Source of the DNA: JBKHHU01 sp046539045
GTDB taxonomy: Bacteria; Planctomycetota; Phycisphaerae; SM23-33
Length of the DNA: 7,850 nucleotides
Assembly: GCA_046539045.1 (NCBI GenBank)
Contig: JBKHHU010000165.1
Location: forward strand, 1-7,850
Reading direction: 5' to 3'
The translations under genes and the position numbers were made by a program. The notes under the pieces were generated by a model. The model did not search any database, had not been told where the DNA came from, and saw only the letters and a list, made by a program, of their open reading frames with translations. This document shows positions 1 to 5,499 of the stretch, piece after piece. Positions within the stretch are counted from its first letter, which is position 1. Each line of letters opens with the position of its first letter.

Positions 1-1
1 G

Positions 2-79
2 TTCGACTACACCGCTGACCGGGATAACTATCGACTCCTCCGGTGGGGCGGCTCCGTCGATGAGATCCAGCAGGAGTGA
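2..79 (+). CDS. 3' end of an unidentified gene (partial)
   Basis: This frame is open from the left edge and stops at TGA 77-79, leaving 25 C-terminal residues that include NYRLLRWGGSVDEIQQE. Codons mostly end in G or C, as in the other genes here, so I read it as genuine coding sequence. The fragment is too short to identify. The same frame continues after the TGA with coding-like sequence (next entry), so this stop may be a natural end or a mutation within a longer gene. Confidence 0.5.
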   Translation, partial: FDYTADRDNYRLLRWGGSVDEIQQE

Positions 80-88
80 GGCGGCTTC

Positions 89-319
89 GTGACCCTGCGA
101 AACGATCGGGTCCTGCTCACCGGCGACGACGGCCGGCGGCTGCTGCGCAGTTCGGACGGGAAGGTGCTGGCCTCGAACGAGTCGACCCCGGTTCACGGCA
201 AGCCGGCGGTGACAGAAGAGGCCGCCTGGACCGTCGCGAAGGGAATCAACCGTCTCTTTCCAGACATTTCATATACTTGTCAAAGAACTCGCCGATCAGT
301 ACAATTGCGGCCGGGTTGA
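89..319 (+). pseudogene. Possible downstream remnant of the same gene, beta-propeller-like
   Basis: The frame of the preceding partial gene reopens right after its TGA and reads to a stop at 317-319 (76 codons from GTG 89). A GAGG at 78-81 could serve as ribosome binding site for that GTG. Residues up to about 52 have strong G/C third-position bias and contain LLRSSDGKVLAS and VHGKPAV, which resemble blades of PQQ-like or WD-like beta-propellers; this likeness is weak and by eye. After about position 250 the bias disappears and the frame runs through the tRNA promoter at 277-305, so the last 20 or so codons are probably not real. It could be the decayed end of the upstream gene, a small separate gene, or one gene split by a sequencing error. 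Confidence 0.35.
277..305 (+). promoter_or_regulatory. Sigma-70-type promoter for tRNA-Arg
   Basis: TTGTCA at 277-282 and TACAAT at 300-305 are separated by exactly 17 nt, and each hexamer differs from consensus at one position. Transcription would start near 312, giving a leader of about 67 nt before the tRNA at 379. No other gene lies close downstream, so the tRNA is the likely target. Confidence 0.7.
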
Positions 320-367
320 TGTGCCGCGTCCGACCAGCCGGCCCAGACGCGCCAATCAACCCGCCGC
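307..367 (+). other. Long imperfect hairpin in the tRNA leader
   Basis: GGGTTGAT at 313-320 pairs perfectly with ATCAACCC at 355-362. Beyond a one-base bulge at C312, GCGGC 307-311 pairs with GCCGC 363-367. Inside, CGCGTC 325-330 pairs with GACGCG 346-351. The structure fills most of the space between the promoter and the tRNA. If transcription starts near 312, the 8-bp stem would form the 5' end of the pre-tRNA leader. It has no T-run, so it is not a typical intrinsic terminator for the gene upstream. Confidence 0.6.
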
Positions 368-378
368 ACCGATCAAAA

Positions 379-452
<74 letters not shown>

Positions 453-522
453 GTTTTTTCTTCAGGAAATGATGTCTTTACTCTCCCCGCCGGTTCTGTG
501 AGTACTCCGGAACCCGAAGCCA

Positions 523-544
523 ATTCTCAGAGGATTCTCAGTGG
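523..544 (+). repeat. Two tandem 11-bp units
   Basis: ATTCTCAGAGG at 523-533 is followed at once by ATTCTCAGTGG at 534-544, a 10 of 11 match. CTCTGAG at 546-552 is complementary to CTCAGAG at 526-532, and its CTGAG part (548-552) to CTCAG at 537-541, so two alternative hairpins are possible. The rest of 453-724 shows no gene and no convincing promoter. Confidence 0.5.
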
Positions 545-724
545 TCTCTGAGGCCTCGGTGGTTGAATTCCATGCTTTTTCTGCAACAAAATGCTGCTCG
601 GAAGCGTCTATCTTGTGTATCGGCGGGGGATTTGGTTGACTGGTGGGTGTGGGGAGCAATGTCAGAGTGGTTTGAGCTCGCGCCGGGTTGCGAAAGCAGA
701 GTCGGCGAATGAAAGGATCGGGTT

Positions 725-2434
725 GTGAACATGATGATGAGCGGCATGATGATGATGGTGCTGGCACTCGGTGGGGCGTCGGTTCCGAATGAGGCGCTGG
801 ATATCGTCCCGGCTGAGCGGTACTGGAAGATGCAGAACGTCGAAATGACCGAGGCGGAGATGGTCGCGGTGCTCAAAGCCGACGACGAGAAGAAGGACGT
901 CCCGGACATCAGCGGTCTGATCAAGCAGCTCGGGGCCAAGTCGTACAAGGCCCGGCAGGAGGCCCAGAGGAAGATCGAGGCTTGCGGCCCGGGTGTGCTT
1001 CCGCAGGTGCGTCCGCTGTTGAAATCCGACGATGCGGAGGTCGCTTCGCGGGCCGCGGAGATCATCGAAAAGCTTGCCGGCGGGGCCGACAGCAGGGAGC
1101 TTCGGCGTCTCATGGCCATCCGTACGCTGGGAAATCTCAAAGCCAAAGACCACCTGCCGCTGCTGAAGAAGATCGCCGGCTCGAAAGACCCGTTCGAGGC
1201 GGAGTACGCCAAGCAGGCCATCGCGAAGATCCAGGACAAGGAGTTCACCCGCCCGGCGCTGAGCTACAAGCAGCGGATGGCGGAGTTGAAGTACCTGCCG
1301 GAGAACACGGGCTTGATCGCTCAGATCGACCTGTCCGGCGGGCCCGGGGAGCCGGTGGACTTCGCCCAGCTCAAGAAGTCGATGGCTAACATGGGTCCCG
1401 GGGGGAATGTGGAGCAGCAGTTCGAACAGGGCATCGGCGAGATGCTCGAGCACGTCCTGCCGGTGCTGGCGACGACCGGGAACGCCCGGATCGACTCGGT
1501 CACGATCGGTGTCGCGTCGGATGTGGGCAATCGGTCGGGCAACGCGATCGTGCAGTTCTGCGGCTTGTACGACCCCCAGAAACTTGCCGACGGCATCAAG
1601 CAGATCGGCGGGAACAATATCGCGATCGGCGACTACAAAGGCGTCCGGGCGCTGATCATCGAGAGAGACGACGGGTACCTTTTGCTGCCGTCGAACGACC
1701 GCGCGGTGCTGGTGATGGGGGCCAACAAGGAATTCATCACCCGCGGGGCCGATGAGGCGCTGGGCTTGCTGAAGGGCAAGGGCAAGTCGGCGCTGGACAA
1801 CGAGAAGCTGGTCGGGATGATCAAGAACGTTGATTCCGGCAGCAAAAAGTGGGTCGTTCTGGATATGGTCGATGGGCTGCAGAAGGAGGCCGAGAAGTTC
1901 GGCGCCTTCGGCACGGTGGTCGCCCAAGTTCGTCCACACCCGAAGAAGAAGGATTACCAGCAGATCCACGTCGAGGCGGTGCCTCGCGATGCGGCCGACA
2001 AGAAGTGCATGGAGCAGGTTGGTCAGGCTGTGCAGGAATTGAAGACCGGTCTGGCTCAGACCAGGCAGATGATGAACATGATGGCCGCCCGCATGCCCGG
2101 GATGAAGCCGTTAGCTGAGCTGCTGGACAGCGTGGAAATCGAGCAGGGCGAGAAGAAGGTGACGCTGACCGCTGAGATGAAGGGCGGCGATGCCAACATG
2201 CTGATGATGGCGCCGATGTGGTTGTTTGCAGACGCTCCGGCGCGCCCGGTCCCGCCGGCCCAGGCTATGCCCGTGAAGGGCGGTGGCGCTAAGGTTCAGA
2301 TCATCGGCGCGGGAGCGAGAAAGGGCACCGTCAAGGTGCAGGTCAAGGCCGGCGGTGGTGGGGCTGTGAACGTGACCAACGTCAAGGTCAACACCGCGAA
2401 GAAGGTCCCGGCTACCCAGCCGGCCGAGCAATAA
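725..2434 (+). CDS. Exported Met-rich HEAT-repeat protein, function unknown
   Basis: The 569-residue product starts at GTG 725, chosen because AAAGGA at 712-717 sits 7 nt upstream and the frame is closed by a TGA at 710-712; ATG 731 is the alternative. Residues 1 to about 20 (seven Met among the first eleven, then VLALGGAS) look like a signal peptide without the usual positive N-terminus. Residues about 60-172 form HEAT-like helical pairs, with QEAQRKI and VASRAAEIIEKL as typical helices. Residues about 190-490 are a mixed alpha/beta domain that I do not recognise. Met clusters occur at 449-460 and 492-498. The tail from about 505 is rich in Gly, Ala, Pro and Lys and ends ATQPAEQ. HEAT repeats usually mediate protein contacts, so an extracytoplasmic binding role is plausible, but no catalytic motif is visible. 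It stands alone, with a hairpin downstream. Confidence 0.9.
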   Translation: MNMMMSGMMMMVLALGGASVPNEALDIVPAERYWKMQNVEMTEAEMVAVLKADDEKKDVPDISGLIKQLGAKSYKARQEAQRKIEACGPGVLPQVRPLLKSDDAEVASRAAEIIEKLAGGADSRELRRLMAIRTLGNLKAKDHLPLLKKIAGSKDPFEAEYAKQAIAKIQDKEFTRPALSYKQRMAELKYLPENTGLIAQIDLSGGPGEPVDFAQLKKSMANMGPGGNVEQQFEQGIGEMLEHVLPVLATTGNARIDSVTIGVASDVGNRSGNAIVQFCGLYDPQKLADGIKQIGGNNIAIGDYKGVRALIIERDDGYLLLPSNDRAVLVMGANKEFITRGADEALGLLKGKGKSALDNEKLVGMIKNVDSGSKKWVVLDMVDGLQKEAEKFGAFGTVVAQVRPHPKKKDYQQIHVEAVPRDAADKKCMEQVGQAVQELKTGLAQTRQMMNMMAARMPGMKPLAELLDSVEIEQGEKKVTLTAEMKGGDANMLMMAPMWLFADAPARPVPPAQAMPVKGGGAKVQIIGAGARKGTVKVQVKAGGGGAVNVTNVKVNTAKKVPATQPAEQ

Positions 2435-2480
2435 AGCCCGACCGGCTCTCCCGAGGGCCGATGCGTTGAACGTGAACAAC

Positions 2481-2520
2481 CGGGGCTGGAAGTGTTGACA
2501 GAAGACTCCCAGCCCCGTTT
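2481..2520 (+). terminator. Candidate terminator after the HEAT-repeat gene
   Basis: CGGGGCTGG at 2481-2489 pairs perfectly with CCAGCCCCG at 2509-2517, followed by only three T residues. The 19-nt loop is long and the T-run short, so it may be a weak or non-canonical terminator. Its position 47 nt past the stop codon fits that role. Confidence 0.45.
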
Positions 2521-2559
2521 GCGTGCGCTAAACTTATGCTACCAAAGGCGGCAGGGATG

Positions 2560-2587
2560 TTGCCGCGGAGTGGAAAAGCTGTACAAT
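2560..2587 (+). promoter_or_regulatory. Putative promoter of the DAHP synthase gene
   Basis: TTGCCG at 2560-2565 and TACAAT at 2582-2587 are 16 nt apart. The -10 element is one base off consensus; the -35 matches four of six. Transcription would start near 2594, inside the dyad at 2588-2616 and about 40 nt before the start codon. Confidence 0.5.
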
Positions 2588-2616
2588 GCGAGCTTTCATC
2601 GCTATCGAAAGCTCGC
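2588..2616. promoter_or_regulatory. Perfect 10-bp inverted repeat, possible operator or leader hairpin
   Basis: GCGAGCTTTC at 2588-2597 and GAAAGCTCGC at 2607-2616 are exact reverse complements separated by 9 nt. The arms are 19 bp apart start to start, about two helical turns, which suits a dimeric repressor. The dyad begins directly after the putative -10 box and ends just before the ribosome binding site at 2621. As RNA it would form a stable hairpin next to that site, provided transcription starts upstream of the left arm. Confidence 0.55.
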
Positions 2617-2632
2617 CACAAGGAGTTGGAAT

Positions 2633-3712
2633 ATGGTCGTTATCATGAACCCGGAAGCGAACGAGGACGACGTCCGCCGGGTAGTCGAACGGATCAAGTC
2701 GCACGGCATGGACGTGCACATCAGTCACGGTGAGGAACGCACGATCATCGGGATCATCGGTGACGAGCGCGAGGTCGATTTCGGCTCGCTGGAGTCGCTG
2801 CCGAACGTCGACCGGGCCATGCCGATTCTCAAACCGTTCAAGTACGTCAGTCGGCACGTGCATCCGAAGACCCGCATCGTCCGTCTGGGCGATGTCCGGA
2901 TCGGGCGGGATCTGGTGTTCATGGCCGGGCCATGTTCGGTCGAGGATGAGGACACAATGCTCCGCGTGGCCGAGGCGGTCAAGCAGGCCGGGGCGCAGGT
3001 GTTCCGCGGAGGGGCGTACAAACCGCGGACCAGCCCCTGGAGCTTTCAGGGCCTGCGGGAGAAGGGTCTGAAGATCCTCGCCAAGGTCCGGGACACGACC
3101 GGCATGCCGATCGTCACGGAGGTCATGGACACCGCCGATATCGGGATCGTCGGGCAGTATGCCGACATGTACCAGGTGGGCGCCCGCAACATGAAGAATT
3201 ACGCGCTGCTGGCCGAACTGGGCAAGACGCGCAAGCCGGTCCTGCTGAAGCGCGGAGAGGCGGCCACGCTGGAGGAATGGCTGGCTGCGGCGGATTATCT
3301 CTACCGCAACGGGAACGAGGATGTCGTCCTCTGCGAGCGGGGCATCCGCACGTTCGAGACCTACACCCGCAACACGCTGGACCTCAACGCGGTGGTCGGC
3401 GCGAAGAACGAATCCTGCCTGCCGGTGATCGTCGATCCGTCCCACGGCACGGGTCGGCGGAACATGGTGCCTACAATGGCCAAAGCGGCTGCGGCCATCG
3501 GAGCCCACGGGCTGATGCTGGAATGTCATGTTGAGCCGGACAAGGCATGGTCCGACAGCAAACAGACGATCGATATGGAAACGCTGAAACGGACCAATTC
3601 TCTCGTTGCGGGACAATCTGGATCTCGGCTGAGCCGGGGTCCCGGCCGTCGACCGAAGTGGCTGCGGAGGAAATTCGGGTCTGGCCTTGACGTGGAGGCC
3701 GGAAATCGGTAA
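2633..3712 (+). CDS. aroF: DAHP synthase, type I-beta (3-deoxy-7-phosphoheptulonate synthase)
   Basis: This cytoplasmic enzyme joins phosphoenolpyruvate and erythrose 4-phosphate, the first step of the shikimate pathway. ATG 2633 follows AGGAG at 2621-2625 and yields 359 residues. An upstream GTG at 2492 would translate through the promoter and dyad, so I reject it. Residues 1 to about 66 match the ferredoxin-like regulatory domain of the Thermotoga-type enzyme, where tyrosine or phenylalanine binds in known members. The barrel carries AGPCSVE (98-104), GGAYKPRTSP (126-135), GARNM (183-187), LLKRG (204-208) and VDPSHGTGRR (267-276). C101, H271, E297 and D308 fit the known metal ligands. After about residue 320 the usual final helix is missing and an Arg/Gly-rich tail of about 38 residues replaces it. 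The end of the gene overlaps the putative promoter of the next unit. Confidence 0.95.
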   Translation: MVVIMNPEANEDDVRRVVERIKSHGMDVHISHGEERTIIGIIGDEREVDFGSLESLPNVDRAMPILKPFKYVSRHVHPKTRIVRLGDVRIGRDLVFMAGPCSVEDEDTMLRVAEAVKQAGAQVFRGGAYKPRTSPWSFQGLREKGLKILAKVRDTTGMPIVTEVMDTADIGIVGQYADMYQVGARNMKNYALLAELGKTRKPVLLKRGEAATLEEWLAAADYLYRNGNEDVVLCERGIRTFETYTRNTLDLNAVVGAKNESCLPVIVDPSHGTGRRNMVPTMAKAAAAIGAHGLMLECHVEPDKAWSDSKQTIDMETLKRTNSLVAGQSGSRLSRGPGRRPKWLRRKFGSGLDVEAGNR

Positions 3713-3716
3713 GAAT
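3687..3716 (+). promoter_or_regulatory. Putative promoter of the methionine unit
   Basis: TTGACG at 3687-3692 (five of six matches) and AAGAAT at 3711-3716 (four of six) are 18 nt apart. The site overlaps the last codons and stop of the DAHP synthase gene. Transcription would begin near 3722, at the very start of the riboswitch. The weak -10 box keeps confidence low. Confidence 0.4.
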
Positions 3717-3720
3717 ACTC

Positions 3721-3844
3721 ACCGACATGAGGAGTGCGCGAGGGAACTGGCCCTATGACCGCACGGCAACCTGCCTCGAAGGCGATCCCGCCATGACGTC
3801 GAGGTAAGGTGCCGCAGCCAGCCCGACAAGGGAACGATGCGGCT
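3721..3844 (+). promoter_or_regulatory. SAM riboswitch (SAM-I type aptamer)
   Basis: The conserved core of the SAM-I family is directly visible: GAGGGA at 3740-3745, CTGGCCC at 3747-3753, ATGA at 3755-3758, GGCAACC at 3765-3771 and AAGGTGC at 3806-3812. P1 can form from CCG.CAT (3722-3728, one bulge) with ATGCGG (3837-3842). P2 starts with TGCG 3735-3738 and CGCA 3760-3763. P3 is CCTCGA 3774-3779 with TCGAGG 3799-3804, extended by GGCG 3781-3784 with CGCC 3789-3792. CTGGC in the P2 loop could pair with GCCAG at 3817-3821 as a pseudoknot. GCCGCA 3811-3816 can alternatively pair with TGCGGC 3838-3843, competing with P1. These aptamers bind S-adenosylmethionine and switch off methionine genes; metY follows. 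Confidence 0.92.
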
Positions 3845-3860
3845 CGAGCGCAATCGGGCA

Positions 3861-3927
3861 ACTCATCTTGAGTCTGTGCAGACTCGTTCGTGTTTTCCCC
3901 ACCTCGGGTTCCTCCGTAGTCTGGACT
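3861..3927 (+). promoter_or_regulatory. Candidate expression platform of the SAM riboswitch
   Basis: GAGTCT 3870-3875 pairs perfectly with AGACTC 3880-3885 around a 4-nt loop, followed by GTTCGTGTTTT. The T-run is short and starts 7 nt after the stem, so it would be an imperfect terminator. ACTCA 3861-3865 can instead pair with TGAGT 3869-3873, using the same bases, and CAGACT 3879-3884 can instead pair with a second AGTCTG at 3918-3923. These mutually exclusive stems suit a regulatory switch. Which form follows SAM binding is inference. Confidence 0.5.
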
Positions 3928-3985
3928 GGTTTTGCTGCGTCGTCAGGCCTTTGCGCCGGCTGCAGGGACGAAAAAGGAGCCACAC

Positions 3986-5287
3986 ATGAGCGATCAGAAA
4001 AACTATCGACTGGGCACGCTGGCGGTACATGCCGGATACGAGCCCGAACCGACCACCCACTCTCGCGGCGTGCCGATTTACGCGACCGTCGCGTACAACT
4101 TCGACAGCCCGCAGCACGCGGCGGATCTGTTCGAGTTGAAGGAATTCGGCAACATCTACTCGCGTCTGATGAACCCGACGGTCGACGCGTTCGAGAAACG
4201 CATGGCGGCCCTGGAAGGCGGCGTGGCGGCGCTGGGGTTCGCCAGCGGGATGGCCGCGATCACGGCGGCGGTCTCCACGATCTGTCACGCGGGGCAGAAT
4301 TTCGTCGCGTCCACGAGCCTGTACGGCGGGACGTACACGCTGTTCACGCAGACGTTCAAGAAGTTGGGCATCGAGGCACGCCTGTTCGATCCGTCCGAAC
4401 CGGAGAAGCTGTCGGAACTGATCGACGAGAACACCCGCTGCCTGTATTTCGAGAGCGTCGGCAACCCGAAAAACGACGTGCCGGACTTCGAGCGTCTCGC
4501 CGACATTGCCCACGACAACGGCCTGCCGGTGATCGTGGACAACACCGTGATGACGCCCGCGCTGTTCCGGCCGCTCCAGCACGGAGCGGACATCGTGGTG
4601 TACTCGGCCACCAAGTATATCGGCGGGCACGGCCTGCACGTCGGCGGTGTGGTGGTCGACGGCGGGAAGTTCCAATGGACCGACAATCCGGAGAAGTGGC
4701 CGGAGTTCTGCGCCCCGTGCGATGCGTATCACGGAATGGTCTTCGCCGAGGCGCTCAAACCGATCGGCAACATCGCCTACATCATCCACATGCGGACGAT
4801 CTGGCTGCGGGATACCGGCGGGTGCATGAGCCCGTTCGCCGCGTGGACGTTCCTGCTGGGGCTGGAGACGCTGCATCTGCGGATGGAGCGACATAGCGAG
4901 AACGCCGCGCGGGTCGCGACGTGGCTGACCGACCACCCGGCGGTCGAATGGGTCAACCACCCGTCGCTACCGGACCACCCGCACCACAACCACGCCCGGA
5001 AGTATTTCCCGGGCAAGACCGGCGCGATCATCGGCTTCGGTATCAAGGGCGGGCGCGATGCGGGCGTGAAGTTCATCGAGAACGTCAAGCTCGCCAGCCA
5101 TCTTGCCAACATCGGCGACGCCAAGACGCTGGTCATTCACCCGGCCAGCACCACGCACCAGCAGCTCAGCGAGGAAGAGCAGGCGTCGGCGGGCGTCTCG
5201 CCGGAATACATCCGCCTGTGCGTTGGGATCGAGGATATCGACGACATCAAGGAAGACGTGGATCAGGCGCTGAAGGCGGCCCAGTAG
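3986..5287 (+). CDS. metY: O-acetylhomoserine sulfhydrylase (MetY), PLP-dependent
   Basis: This cytoplasmic enzyme replaces the acyl group of O-acetylhomoserine with sulfide to form homocysteine, giving direct sulfhydrylation without cystathionine. ATG 3986 follows AAGGAG at 3974-3979 with 6-nt spacing; a TTG at 3932 in frame lacks such a site. The 433-residue length is typical of the MetY/Met17 branch of the Cys/Met metabolism PLP family. Y58 and R60 in YSRLMNPT fit the phosphate-binding residues, FASGMAAI (85-92) is the glycine-rich turn, Y113 in SLYGG should stack on the cofactor, D185 in VDNT should bind the pyridine nitrogen, and K210 in SATKYIGGHG is the Schiff-base lysine. A SAM riboswitch precedes it and the acyltransferase supplying its substrate follows 212 nt later, supporting MetY over cystathionine enzymes. 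The acyl group used in vivo (acetyl or succinyl) cannot be read from sequence with certainty. Confidence 0.95.
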   Translation: MSDQKNYRLGTLAVHAGYEPEPTTHSRGVPIYATVAYNFDSPQHAADLFELKEFGNIYSRLMNPTVDAFEKRMAALEGGVAALGFASGMAAITAAVSTICHAGQNFVASTSLYGGTYTLFTQTFKKLGIEARLFDPSEPEKLSELIDENTRCLYFESVGNPKNDVPDFERLADIAHDNGLPVIVDNTVMTPALFRPLQHGADIVVYSATKYIGGHGLHVGGVVVDGGKFQWTDNPEKWPEFCAPCDAYHGMVFAEALKPIGNIAYIIHMRTIWLRDTGGCMSPFAAWTFLLGLETLHLRMERHSENAARVATWLTDHPAVEWVNHPSLPDHPHHNHARKYFPGKTGAIIGFGIKGGRDAGVKFIENVKLASHLANIGDAKTLVIHPASTTHQQLSEEEQASAGVSPEYIRLCVGIEDIDDIKEDVDQALKAAQ

Positions 5288-5299
5288 CGGACCCCAGAG

Positions 5300-5325
5300 G
5301 GTGGTGGGTCTCCCGACCCACCACC
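5300..5325 (+). terminator. Strong hairpin after metY, terminator or processing site
   Basis: GGTGGTGGGTC at 5300-5310 and GACCCACCACC at 5315-5325 form a perfect 11-bp stem with a 4-nt TCCC loop, 12 nt past the metY stop. No T-run follows (next bases GTAAGACA), so it is not a standard intrinsic terminator. It could reduce read-through into the next gene, or protect the 3' end of a processed metY message. Confidence 0.5.
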
Positions 5326-5355
5326 GTAAGACAACGCGCCTCTGCGCAAAAGCCA

Positions 5356-5382
5356 GGGCGAGCACGGGTGCGCTTGTCGCCC
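5356..5382 (+). other. Hairpin in the metY-metXW gap
   Basis: GGGCGA 5356-5361 pairs with TCGCCC 5377-5382, and inside it GCAC 5362-5365 can pair with GTGC 5368-5371 around two bases, which is sterically tight. Further on, GGCCGG 5437-5442 can pair with CCGGCC 5453-5458. The gap matches no riboswitch core I know, and I found no convincing promoter in it. Confidence 0.35.
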
Positions 5383-5499
5383 CAATGCAACGACTGACGC
5401 ATGCAAATGTGAGGCGGCCGGTTGCCCGAAGAGGGTGGCCGGACGACACCAGCCGGCCGGCCGGCGGATCTGACCTAAGCAAAGACGGTGAGAGGATCG

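Noticed and set aside
77..79. TGA read as selenocysteine
   Set aside because: No convincing SECIS-like hairpin follows at the needed distance; only a weak GACCC/GGGTC stem with a 12-nt loop is seen, and the flanks do not resemble a selenoprotein family.
662..1969. Open frame of 435 codons on the minus strand
   Set aside because: It lies antisense to the HEAT-repeat gene and reflects its G/C third-position bias. The product is Leu/Arg/His/Asp-rich without recognisable motifs.
2492..2632. Extended N-terminus for DAHP synthase from GTG 2492
   Set aside because: The extension would translate a hairpin arm, the promoter and the dyad, while ATG 2633 has AGGAG in place and matches the usual family start.
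2534..3616. Open frame of 360 codons on the minus strand
   Set aside because: It is antisense to the DAHP synthase gene, whose family motifs are unambiguous.
3863..4960. Minus-strand frame of 365 codons
   Set aside because: It is antisense to metY and part of its leader; a shadow frame caused by GC bias.
5288..5499. A second SAM-responsive riboswitch before metXW
   Set aside because: I found none of the conserved SAM-I core strings and no recognisable SAM-II or SAH-type core in the gap.
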